The notes under the pieces were generated by a model that was not told where the DNA came from, ran no database searches, and was given only the letters and a program-made list of their open reading frames with translations. This document shows, piece by piece, positions 37,965 to 48,194 of a DNA stretch of 64,000 nt. The DNA lies in NCBI GenBank assembly GCA_000827265.1, contig KN834805.1, positions 174,702 through 238,701 on the forward strand, in the 5' to 3' direction. This DNA is from Collybiopsis luxurians FD-317 M1. Its lineage: Eukaryota > Basidiomycota > Agaricomycetes > Agaricales > Omphalotaceae. Position 1 is the stretch's first letter, and each line of letters starts with the position of its first letter. The position numbers and the translations under genes are program-made.

Positions 37965-39162
37965 AGTCAGTACAGATATCCCACTCCAGAGCAGCGACTA
38001 TGTACTCACTGGTTTGCAGACCCGGAGTCGATGTCTGGAGATAGCGAAAGCAAAAAGAAAGAAAGTCAAGTCAGAACAGACAGCCTCCACTTACGATGTT
38101 CCGAAAGGGCACGTACCGAATAATCAAAGAGTATCGATCGACGTACGACAATCCGTCCATTGATTCGATCGTATCCGTGAGGAAATTCTTGACAGCTGCA
38201 GAGGCGGTCGGGTTTAAGTTGTTAGTCTAAATGCGAAAAAAAACAGTCTTTGTTTTCCACTCACTGGTAGGATCGTTCATGGTAGTATCACCAAACTCGG
38301 CCACCCAAAGCTGATACTTTGCCAACTCGGTAGCCTTATGCATCGTGTCTAGATAACCCAAAAAGTTTGCGAAACCCAGTGGAGGGGCTAAAAATTCAAA
38401 GGGAACGCGTCAGTTCTTGTTTCAAGGTTTAGATCTGAATGCAGAAAATCGAGACGTACAATGAAATCAAAGCAATCTGTACATTGCTGAGCGAAAGCTT
38501 TCATCCACGCTTGCCCTTCTGGTGCAGAGGAAACGGCGGGAGCGCCGACTTTGATCCCTCGGGATCTTAGAGGCGTGAGGTACTGCTTGAAGAGGGAGAC
38601 AGCATCCGCTACCGGAATGTTGGATTGGTCTGAGCGTTCGGGCTCGTTGAATCCCTGTGATATAGAAAAGTGGATGTTGGAAAGACAGCCCAGGGCGATT
38701 CTCCAGGAGGGTGGAGAGGGCGCGGAAGTTGGCGCAGACGCGGACTTACCAAAACATACTTGGCTCCCGACGCCTTAATCTTTGCCTGCCTGAAACCCAT
38801 CAATCCCGTCCTTCCCCCACTGCATAGGAACAAACTCGACTCCCTTTGGCAGATTGGTGGGAGCTGTATCTCCCCAATTGTACAACCACGAGATCACTGT
38901 ATTGGCAATATGGCTAGGGTCAGGCTTCGAACTGGTCTCGTAGGCGATACCGCGTTTGGCGTTGACTCCACGACGGAGGTGAGCAGGATGGACTTGGACG
39001 GAAGTTGACGCGGAACGGGGGCGAGGGTAGATGGGAGCTGCGACGACGACCGTAAACGAGGAAAGTGATTAGAAGAGAGTGACGGCTGTCAAGAGAGCGG
39101 AGAGTGTTGCTTTGAGTGTTGGACAACCATAATTTGATAAAGAGAGAAAGGGCGTAGGACAT
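37495..39162 (-). pseudogene. GH128-type beta-1,3-glucanase copy GH-2, disrupted
   Basis: Follows the exon order of the intact gene at 45301-46565. Exon 2 (GFNEPERSDQSNI... through TDCFDFIV) is well conserved and keeps the catalytic-motif glutamate. The signal-peptide exon is broken: an in-frame TAA lies at 39069-39071, and the upstream ATG is out of frame with the mature part. An extra 4 nt (duplicated CCTG, near 38784-38791) shifts the frame before the SGAKYV segment. The last intron contains a GA microsatellite and a 282-N gap (37630-37911). Base composition is close to the intact copy, so its loss is independent of the C-to-T decay of unit 1. Confidence 0.8.
37579..37963. repeat. GA dinucleotide microsatellite with 282-N assembly gap
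   Basis: GA repeats at about 37579-37629 and 37912-37963 border a run of Ns from 37630 to 37911. The true repeat length is unknown. The unit 3 homologue (about 45385-45397) has only a few GA repeats, and unit 1 has essentially none. Confidence 0.95.
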
Positions 39163-39622
39163 TTTGCGCTGAAGCTGAACCAGAGCACTAGACGTGAGAG
39201 AGAGGGAGAATTGTTAACACCACTTCGTTATCATATCGACACATCCATTGAAGTTTGAGTGTGTTCGATAAACTAATAATCGTATCGAGCTTGCTCCCAA
39301 TACTAACTTTAAAATGATCAACGTTTCAACCATAATAGAGGAAAGAGTAACGTTCCGTTGGCTGTTGTCAGAGCGGGGAGATCTACAGCAGCGATGCCGT
39401 GCGTCAGTTGCGAGCTCATTTCCTCCTTCTGCGGCAGTCCCAGAGACGATGGTGCATGGGTCAGCACCGGGATAATCTCTGGAAACCGGCGTTCAGATCG
39501 TGGACCATGCCATGTAATAAAACAAACTTCCTTCCTTCCGTTACGTGCATGCGTGTAACGCCGCGGGATCCGATTACTTAACCTTCTTTCCTGCAACCGA
39601 GCAGCAGTAAAATCATGAAATA
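39163..39622. other. Cassette junction between units 2 and 3
   Basis: No gene. It holds the unit-start motif GAGTAACGTTCCGTT at about 39345-39359, interrupted by the 176-bp insertion described separately. The unit 2/unit 3 border lies near 39,340. Confidence 0.5.
39353..39542. mobile_element. 176-bp insertion flanked by TTCCGTT duplication
   Basis: TTCCGTT at 39353-39359 recurs at 39536-39542. The intervening 176 bp (39360-39535) are absent from the equivalent places in units 1 (near 21,470) and 2 (near 30,380). No terminal inverted repeats, tRNA-like boxes or poly(A) tail are apparent. It is therefore either a small non-autonomous element or filler captured at a break; the 7-bp duplication favours an insertion event. 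Confidence 0.5.
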
Positions 39623-41118
39623 ATGCCCTCAGCTGGTCTCGGTACACGAGAGGCTTGCGATAGTTGCTAGACGCAAAGTTCGCTGGAAGGCTGTGCACAA
39701 ATCTGTTCAAAGCTTTCAATGACATGTCTTAATAGGCGATGGGGACAGCACACCGGGAAATGTGTGTTCTAAATGCTTAAAATTGAATATGCAATGCACA
39801 CGAAATATTGTAAAAAGAGTAAATGATTACCACTTTGCAAACTCTACTAAACTCACTTCTGCACTGCAGAAACGAGGCCCAAAGCGGCGCTACCGCCTGG
39901 ATCCTCCAGATTCAGAATCTGTCCAATCTTCGATTTCCGGTATTTTGGCCGCCCCTACCACATTTAGTGTGCCCACCAGTACTCAAGTGGTTCGAAGAAT
40001 GTTATTTGACCTAGCTTTACGATCACAAGCCCTTGAGAAGGAAATAGCTTCACTTCGTACTAGTATAAACTCTCTAATAGGTGGACCTGCCTCTGCTTCA
40101 TCCTCAGTGCTCACTTCATCAGATGAAGATTGTCCTTCTGGAAGTGAGATAGATCTTGATGAAACTTTGAGCAACAGACTAGAAGGTCTTTCCTTGGATC
40201 ATAATTGGGGCCATCATTTTGGACAATCCTCTCAAGTGACACTTGTTCGGAGTATCCTTGATGCTCAAAATGACTTTAACAGAGGACAAATTGAAAGGAT
40301 CTCTGTGGATTTGAAAGGATCTCTGTGGATTTGAAAAGATCTGAGTTTTACAATTTGAAGCCAGTGGGTTGCAGTGATGTGCTTAAGGCTTAAGACCTAA
40401 TTAGGTTTAAAGCCTTAATTTGGTTCCTGATTAACTGGCTCTCTACGAAGACAGGTATGCAGAATTTTGCTAGTGCATATGAATTCAGAATAGTTCGAAG
40501 CTGATGTCTATGGAAATGTTTGAATTGGCTGATCGTTATTGGTGCATGTTGTGTGAGATATGGAAGGAGACTGACCATAACCACCATACAACAGACATCC
40601 TCTTGTCTGTAATTTCCATTGGCCAGCTGCTTCCAATAGAGAAGTTATCATCTTTGAAGCACACCTGTAGTCTCTATGAAGGAATTTCAATGCCTGTCAA
40701 TTTTGTTGAAGAATTTACTTCCTGGCCAGATGTGGGCCTGCAGGAAATAAGTTGATCCCAATATAACCTCTCAGCTGAAGAGTCATTGGGGTGAGAGTTC
40801 TTCAATGCCAATCTTGATCCCAATGTCTTACCACTCACTTCAAATGACCTCGGTGGAATGCCGGTTCATTTAGGTACAGACACAAATGTGCCTTCTGGTT
40901 CTATGGCCAATGTATCTGAACACACTGACATGTTATCCATCCAAGAAGTGGGTGGAATGGCATATCAAAGTATGGCTTCCTTTTCTTCGAGGTGAGTGCA
41001 GTTGTTCATGCTCTAATGTTCATAAAATTCCCTCAGTCAAACCAACTGGACTCAGTTTATGGCTGAAGTAAATGACCTACTTCAGTTGATTGGTTCCCGC
41101 TCCACTAAACAATCTTGA
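39623..41118 (+). pseudogene. Zn2Cys6 transcription factor copy F, internal deletion derivative
   Basis: Begins ATGCCCTCAGCTGG at 39623. A 2-nt loss in the zinc cluster gives TGC TAG where copy A has TGT TAT AGA. Exon 3 is open (KRGPKRRYRLDPPDSE...) until a perfect 20-nt tandem duplication (40291-40310 and 40311-40330) shifts the frame. Exons 4 to most of 9 are missing: sequence passes from the exon-3 donor (about 40374) through about 60 bp of AT-rich filler to ACTGGCTCTCTACGAAGAC (about 40435) of exon 9. Exons 10-12 follow and end at 41118. CpG content is higher than in A-C, so its damage is structural rather than C-to-T. Confidence 0.85.
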
Positions 41119-41343
41119 TACTGTACATTCAATATTCATTCCAATTCAATTATACAGATCTGCTATGTACTTGAGGCTCTTGGTATTGTCATCATGATAA
41201 AAATATCACAATCTAAATATCATAATCTTGTGTACTGGTTTCAACGTCAAATGATAACCCCGGCTTGGGCTAGCTTCACCAGTTATCCAAACCTACTAGT
41301 CCATAAGTATACTTGTGAGCAGAATATCCATTAATGTGCGAGA

Positions 41344-44300
41344 TCATAATTGCCCAGCACTGGGGTAATTGACTAAATGAAGTAGTTCATCTACTTCAGC
41401 CATAAACTGGCTCCATTCATCTTGGCTAGAAGAATCGGGCATCGGCCAAGCATTCTAAATAAAACAAAAAGATGAAATATGATTGTACTTGCCTGGAAGA
41501 CATCCCATTTGTGACTTGACCTGTTCAGGATTCGCCGTTGGGTAAATAAGAGAAATCTCATCCATTAAGCAAACAATAGCCATGCATACCTGGGCCAAAC
41601 CTGAGCACCATTCCATTGACTCCATTGTTGGGTGATGTGTTTTCGGATCCATATGGTGTAGAATGGAAAGGCATACCCATTTCTGTACCTGTGTCTCTGT
41701 CTATGTCTATATGGACTGGCATCCCACCGAGGTCATCTGAAGTGACCGGTAAGCTCCAGTCAGCATTGAGACTAAAATTTGCAGAGTCAGCCGACACTCC
41801 AATTGAGGTATTATACTGGGATTGAGCTATTTGCTGAGAGCCTGCATTTGGCTGAGAAGTAGATCCACCTTCACCGGAGTCAGTGGAGATTAAATTCCCT
41901 TCATAGAGACTACGAGTGCGCTTTAAAAATGGACGCTGCTCCAGTGGTGGTAGTGGACTAGCAGAAATCACAGGTAGGAGGATATCTCTAGCATAGAGGA
42001 GACTGTGGAGTCACAGTCCATTCAAAGGTTTTATCTTACAAGATACACACCGAAGTTGACCAGCCAGCTCAAACCTTGCCATAAATGTCAGCTTCAAGGA
42101 TAGGCCTAGCACAAGTCTAGCAGGATTTACATACCTGTCTTCATACAGTGCAAGCATATCCAAACACTTTTGGATATCATTCATTTCTCGAGTTGCATTT
42201 AGGGACATTTTGGACTGTATGCCACGCCAAAGGTTGATTGAAAGAACCATAGCACAGGAGAAGATTGGAGGCTGGGTAAGAGAAGAAGATTACTCATCAA
42301 TATGATTCGACATTTCCTATAAATTTGGATATAAGATTGGCAATACATACTATAAGGTGTGCAAATTGAGTCTTGTATTGTTGGTGGTAGTCATCTAGAA
42401 GATGAACACAAGAACGAGCAGCATTTGCACAAATTGCCAATGAATGGATTGTTTGAGCAGATTTTTGACCAGGCCAAGACATGAACTGTTTGTGAACTAG
42501 GCAAGTATATGAGCCATGAGTGTGTAGGCTTAATAAAAAAAAACCTTGTATTCTGGCTGAATAAAATTTTGCATAAAGCATTACTGATTGATGAGCAAAT
42601 ACAGTGGTTTTTTGCTGAGGATTGTATTTTACTAAGTAAAAATTATCAGTCTCAGTCACCACTAGCTGTGTAACATAGTCACAGAAGTCAGGCAGCATAT
42701 CTATCCATTCATTCAAAGCTGAGTCCAGTGCCAAGACAGCCTTCTGATTCCACTCTGCATCTGAAAGAGTTGTGGGTCCCCATGGATCTAGATGTCTTGC
42801 CGAATACTGCAAAGTTCAACACTCAAACCACAGAGAGTTAAAGAACTCACAATTGAGCGTTGTGCAAAACCAACAATCTCCATGAGTTTGATATAGTGGA
42901 TCCAAAATGTTAATTTTGATGGTGTGTTTTTGGGTTGCTTGAATGCATCAACAGGGTTGGGAGCTTCCCAATATTCATCATCACACATTGCAGGGAGTTT
43001 GAGGTCCAGACTGAGTGGAATCAGAATATGACAGGAAGCAGGAATCATGAGATAACTCACTCATTGATATTGGATAATCTTGGTCTTCCAAGAGACATAC
43101 TTGAGGTTGTATCAAAGATGACAAGCTGCCAGAATGCCCGCTTCCACAACTCAACCTCTTTAGGATCTCTACCCTTGCCAAAGCCAGATCGGTGTACACC
43201 CATCATTTGTGCAAGCTGAATCCCAGGTCCAATGAATGTCCAATATGTCTCTGTCATGTGGGTTCCAAGCATAAAGATCACAGCCAGCTGAGTTCAGATT
43301 ATTCCCCATATAGAATTGCAAAAAGTTTCAAAAGCTTACTGGATATACTTGTAATTCATAAACAGAAGGAACTCTGAAAGCATTGATTGGTACAAACTCA
43401 ATTTGATTAAGATACTTCCAGCCGGCAGAGTGCTTTGAGGTTGTATCACTATACAGGACTCGAGGATCATCCGAGTCACGAGATGCAATGGCGCAGACAG
43501 CAAGAACGGTGGAGCCGAATGCCCAGTCATGCAAATGTAATCCAGCTGCAAGGGATTCCTCAAAAGAAGGCTTGTGAAGCAAGGGATGGAAAGGGTGAAA
43601 TTGTTCCCAGTACAAGGCCACCAGGCTCTTGAGAAGGTCGCTAGGTGGATATTCATAGTGCATCGGCCGGTGCTGGGGTGCGACATGCCACTGAGCGCAA
43701 GGTCATCATCCATCACACTGAGACAGACAGATACTCGGATGAAACTCACAGGCTTCATTTCCCAGAGCTTGGATTTTTTCAAACTGCCATAAATCCTTCC
43801 GCTATGTCCTGCATCTAGTGTATCCCGTTCATCAAGGGCAGTCTGAAAAAGCGTGAAATAAGAGGATTGTCCAAAATGGCGGATTTGGTAGTGATTCAAG
43901 GAAAGCCCCTGAATTCTGTCGCTCAAAGCTTCATTGACATCTATGTCACTTCGAGAAGGATGATCTTCATTTGATGGAGGGAGGGCTGAGGATGTCGACG
44001 AAACAAAGACAGGTTCACCTGGTAGAGAGTTTATACTACGAAGTGAAGCCAATTCCTTCTCTAGGGCTCGTGAATGTAAGGCCAGGTTGACTAGCATTCC
44101 TCGAACAGCTTGGGTACTGGAAGGCACACTGAACGCGGTAGGAGCAGCCAAAATAGCTGAAATGAGAGATTCGACAGATTCTGAATCCGGGGGAACCTGT
44201 GGGTAGCGCAGCTTTGGACCTCGTTTCTACAGTGCAGAAATGAGTGTATTAGGGCTTGCAAATGGTAAATTGTTTACTTTTTTTACAATATTCCGTGTGC

Positions 44301-44478
44301 ATTGTAGGTTCATTTTTGAGCATTCAGAACATGTATTTCCGAGAGTAGTCTCCCCATCACCTATCCAGGCGTGTCATTAGATGCTTCAAACAAACTTGTG
44401 CCGGAACTCACAGCGAACTTTGCGTCTAAAGCAATTATCGCAAGCCTCTCTCTTACCTGTACTAACTGGGGGGGTCAT
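41344..44478 (-). CDS. Zn2Cys6 fungal-specific transcription factor, copy E, 813 aa
   Basis: Thirteen exons: 44412-44478, 44278-44360, 43750-44226, 43340-43690, 43061-43287, 42851-43010, 42545-42806, 42351-42496, 42135-42271, 42051-42074, 41590-41987, 41493-41520 and 41344-41425. The total is 2442 nt, in frame, with exon lengths identical to copy D. The zinc cluster is C13-x2-C16-x6-C23-x9-C33-x2-C36-x6-C43 (CDNCFRRKVRCDGETTLG then CSECSKMNLQC). The regulatory domain and the C-terminal SQDEWSQFMAEVDELL match D with scattered substitutions. The final intron uses a GC donor (CAG/GCAAGT). The head of the gene faces GH-3, but the spacer does not form a shared promoter because both are on the minus strand. 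It is predicted to be a nuclear regulator; whether it controls the adjacent GH128 gene is speculation. Confidence 0.86.
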
Positions 44479-45300
44479 CTCAGGATTCAAGCTTGTCGAT
44501 ACGCACACTAGGTTAGGAAGGGAAAGTTAACCGGGTCCCGCGTTACACAGCACTCCATGAACAAGAGGTCGAGGATCGCTGACAGAACGGCAGGAGGCTG
44601 TTTCCTTGCCGCTCTCATGTTACTCTTTTTTTTTTTACCTCATTGCCGTACTAAGGAGCAGAGAGCTGCAATATTTAGGTGAGTTCCGATTGCTAGGGGG
44701 TTATTGGTGCAGGAGTGACCGCGGGGGACGTTGTAGCTACTAGTAATACTTGAGCGTACCGTATGGTAGTGAAGGGATGCCCTCAGTCCAGGGACCTTAA
44801 GAAATGAGCAAGAAATCAACTCGAAAGTGGTCACATCTCCCTCTGCGTGACAGAAAGACATCGGGGTACAAGTAAGCCCCCTTCGCAAGCGTAACAGCGT
44901 TGTGGCATGAGCTCTGGCGAGGCTTGGGCAAGACGCCCGCTGCTCCTCCACATCGGTCAAGTCAAACCCGAGGCAACCGACGGCGAAGTCGGCGCACCAA
45001 ATGCTCGACGGAGGGAGTTGTAAGCCGGGGGAATTGGGAGTTGGTAACTAGGTGGGGGATTTCATGTGTTATATCTAAAATTGGGCAAGGGTTGAAGCTG
45101 GAATTACCCCCATCCCAACGTACTTAGGATAAACAGGTAGAAATTCCCTGCAAATTTCTTCTCTACCTTGAAGAAAACATACAACGTACATACATGGCAT
45201 TCATACTCTAATCGAAGTTAGATTACACCAGTTCGAGTCCAAATCCCAAAGTCCAGAATCCCTAGTCTACGTAGTACTCTACATATTACCCAAAAAGGGC
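44479..45300. other. Cassette spacer, unit 3
   Basis: Upstream region of copy E and downstream region of GH-3. A T-rich tract lies near 44,625-44,636, and a 107-codon minus-strand frame occupies 44640-44960, conserved in position with units 1 and 2. No domain recognised. Confidence 0.5.
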
Positions 45301-46565
45301 TCACGCAACGTACGCGGTTCCGAGATCGTTGAGGCCACCGGTCTTGGGGTCGAGGAGATCTGTATCATCGCAAAGGAAAGAAAAGAGAGAGAGAGAGGAC
45401 AGTCAGTACGGATATCCCACTCCAGAGGAGCGACTATGTACTCACTGGTTTGCAAACCCGGAGTTGATGTCTGGAGATGGCGAAAGCAACAAAAAAAAAG
45501 AAAGTAAAGTCAGAACATGCAGCTTCCACTTACGATGCCCCGAAAGAGCACGTACCGAATAATCAAACCAAGAATATCGATCGACGTACGACAATCCGTC
45601 CATTGATTTGATCGTGTCCGTGAGGAAATTCTTGACAGCTGCAGAAACGGACGAATTGTTAGTCAAGTAAGTAAAAGCGACAAGTCTTCCACTCACTAGT
45701 AGGATCGTTCATTGTGGTATCACCAAACTCGGTCACCCAAAGCTGATACTTTGCCAACTCGGTCGCCTTGTGCATCGTGTCTAGATAACCCAAAAAGTTT
45801 GCGGAACCCGTGCCGTACCAGTGGAGGGGCTAATAATTCAAAGGGAACGCGTCAGTTTTCTGTGTCAAAGTTTAGATTTGAATGCGGAAAACCGAGACGT
45901 ACAATGAAATCAAAGCAATCTGTACATTGCTGAGCGAAAGCCTTGATCCAAGCCTGCCCTTCTGGTGCAGAGGAAACGGCGGGAGCGCCGACTTTGATCC
46001 CTTGGGATCTTAGAGGCGTGAGGTACTGCTTGAAGAGGGTGACAGCATCCGCTACCGGAATGTTGGATTGGTCTGGGCGTTCGGGCTCGTTGAATCCCTG
46101 CGGTATAGAAAAGTGGATGTTAGAAAGACAGCCCAAGGTGATTCTCCAGGAGGGTGGAGGGCGCGGAAGTTGGCGGAGACGCGAACTTACCAAAACATAT
46201 TTAGCTCCCGACGCCTTAACCTTTGCCTGAAACCCATCAACCCCGTCCTTCCCCCACTGCATAGGAACAAACTCGATTCCCTTTGGCAAGTTGGCGGGAG
46301 CTGTATCTCCCCAGTTGTACAACCACGAGATCGCCGTGTTGGCAATATGGCTAGGATCGGGCTTCGAACTGGTCTCGTAGGCGATACCGCGTTTGGCGTT
46401 GACTCCACGACGGAGGTGAGCGGGATGGACTTGTACGGAAGTTGACGCGGAACGGGGGCCGGGGTGGATGGGAGCTGCGTCGACGACCGTGAAGGAGGAA
46501 AGTGTACCGAAGAGGGTGATAGCTAACAAGAGAGCGGAGAAGGATGCTTTGAGTTGGAAAACCAT
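45301..46565 (-). CDS. GH128-type secreted endo-beta-1,3-glucanase (Asl1-like fold), 289 aa
   Basis: Six exons: 46191-46565, 45903-46097, 45697-45829, 45556-45638, 45446-45470 and 45301-45359. The total is 870 nt in one frame. Residues 1 to about 30 form a signal peptide (hydrophobic core LLLAITLFGTLSSF, cleavage near VDA/AP). The mature protein carries GH128 landmarks: RGIAYE, SWLYNWGD, GFNEPE with the presumed acid/base Glu, PLHWYG, and WVTEFG with the presumed nucleophile Glu. It ends LNDLGTAYVA. GH128 enzymes cleave beta-1,3-glucan, the main mushroom cell-wall glucan, so roles in wall remodelling, autolysis or attack on other fungi fit. It is the only intact member of three copies here. 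Confidence 0.88.
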
Positions 46566-47520
46566 GACTTTGAGTTGGAAACCGTAAAACCGTGCTACAA
46601 TCTAAAAAATTGAAACTCGAGAAAGAGAAAGTGCAGAGGGCTATTTGCGCTGAACCAGAGCGGCTTGACAGGGCAAGAGAAATCGACCGGCGAATTCTGG
46701 GGAAAAATTGATTGCAGATGGGTTTGCTTTTTATATGACATATTGAGGAGACGGATATCAGGCCAAGGCCTAAAAAAGTTCCTTGAAACGCGAACAAGAG
46801 GTTTTGACCGGGACCATGGACGATAAGTGCGGTGTTGTTCCCGTTTTTACTTTAGCTATGTGAAGGCCATAAATATCCTATGTAGTTCGACACTGCAGCT
46901 TGGAGGTTGAGGTTGACGATGTTGTCAAGTGTTCAAGATGAGCTTGTGTATCACCGAATAGCCGCCTATCGCGCAGCTAGCTTAGGAAGATGAACCCGTA
47001 TTTTGCAAGCAGAAAATGAATTCGAACATGGTTCACTTCTCGAGTTTCAATACCGAACAGAAAGTAGGCTGTGAGGGGCGGAAAGAGATTCAAAAAATAG
47101 GTTTTAAAGTCCCACTTTGACAGCAAACCGGAACATTCCTATGCTGGGCTCAGTAGCGATCAATATTCAATACTTTACTGCCACAGCTCATGTAAAATAA
47201 CTCAGACGTGCTGTAGCTCTCAGACTCCCAGATACACAAATGCAAACCAGACTACTCCGCCCGAGGACATATACTCGTCACCCTCCAGCTTCAGCGAGCA
47301 TGTTCGTAACATTGGCAACTGTATATTGGGTGGCTCCAGATACTCCGGAAGATACATCCAAAATCAAAGGTGACACCAACAAAGTAACACTTTCTTCCAT
47401 CACTTGACACACATCGAGTCATTACGGATAAAAATCAGTGCATGGGAAGTAGGCTGATTATTGAGAAAGGTCGAGCATGGTGTACAGATAAAACATAGCA
47501 TAAAAACATGCAATAATCCT
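46566..47520. other. Intergenic, unique sequence after the cassettes
   Basis: Contains the GH-3 promoter side and the eS30 3' flank. No conserved frame, RNA gene or repeat recognised. Cassette similarity fades within the first ~50-100 bases. Confidence 0.5.
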
Positions 47521-48039
47521 CTACTTGGCTTCTGGGTTGGCGTTCCTGTTAAAAGAGTCAGTATCGAGGGGGACATGAAGAGACTAGGGACAAGGTAGAG
47601 GAAGAAAATCAGATAGGAGCGAAAGACGAAAGATATATAGTTATCAACACGATCGTTTCAGTGTGAACTATGCTTGAGTTTGGTTTCATCAGAGGAAAAT
47701 AGCGAGCGAGGGGGAAGGTTGAAAAGGGAAAAGAGCGTCATAGTAAAACGATGAATCGATTGACTCACATCCGTCGTTTTCCGCCAGGGAGAGTTGTAAC
47801 ATTGACAAATCTAAAGAAATGTGAATACAAGACCTGCATAACATATGAGAAAACGCACCGTCTGTTGTACAGCATACGCTTCTTGGCCCTTCCCTTGGGT
47901 GTTTTCTTCTTCTCTTGAGCCTCAACCTTTGGTGTCTGACTTTTTACTTTGCCGGCACGGGCGAGGGAGCCATGGACTATAGAATGGGGTCAATACGACG
48001 AACAGTGAGCAAAAATTTTGATTTCATACCTTTTCCCAT
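47521..48039 (-). CDS. RPS30: 40S ribosomal protein eS30, 64 aa
   Basis: Four exons: 48030-48039, 47859-47976, 47769-47810 and 47521-47545. The first exon is only 10 nt (ATG GGA AAA G) and all introns are GT-AG. The protein begins [20 protein letters not shown], continues with a basic [16 protein letters not shown] segment and ends NANPEAK, matching eS30 across its whole length. As in yeasts there is no ubiquitin-like N-terminal fusion. eS30 is a small, very basic protein of the 40S subunit near the decoding centre. The gene is divergent from FOL1, with 155 bp between start codons, so the two may share promoter elements. Confidence 0.95.
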
Positions 48040-48194
48040 ATTGTTTTGAAGACGAAGCTACGAATAGGCAAGCGGGCAGCTGAAGGGGCTGCTGATTCAG
48101 CAACTGGAAAGGATTCCCACGCATTTACACGTGACCTGTATTTGCCGGCCGAAGAGTCTGATAAGCGCCCAAAGCTTTGAACTGCTCCTCTGAT

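Larger units (their letters stand above)
30371..39340. repeat. Tandem cassette unit 2 (copies C, D, GH-2)
   Basis: Same gene order and orientation as units 1 and 3. The left half (copy C) is heavily mutated, whereas the right half (copy D) is intact. A sequencing gap lies in the GH-2 part. Borders are approximate. Confidence 0.8.
39341..46600. repeat. Tandem cassette unit 3 (copies F, E, GH-3)
   Basis: Third cassette, with copy F shortened by an internal deletion, so the unit is about 7.3 kb rather than 9 kb. It is the only unit in which both a Zn2Cys6 gene and its GH128 neighbour are intact. Similarity ends shortly after the GH-3 start codon. Confidence 0.8.

Noticed and set aside
39318..39725. 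135-codon minus-strand frame covering the 176-bp insertion
   Set aside because: Runs antisense through the copy F zinc-cluster exon and the insertion; composition is not coding-like and no domain is seen.
28000..46600. A CRISPR array, prophage or bacterial-type operon
   Set aside because: Spliceosomal introns, eukaryotic proteins and absence of short regular spacers exclude these throughout the window.
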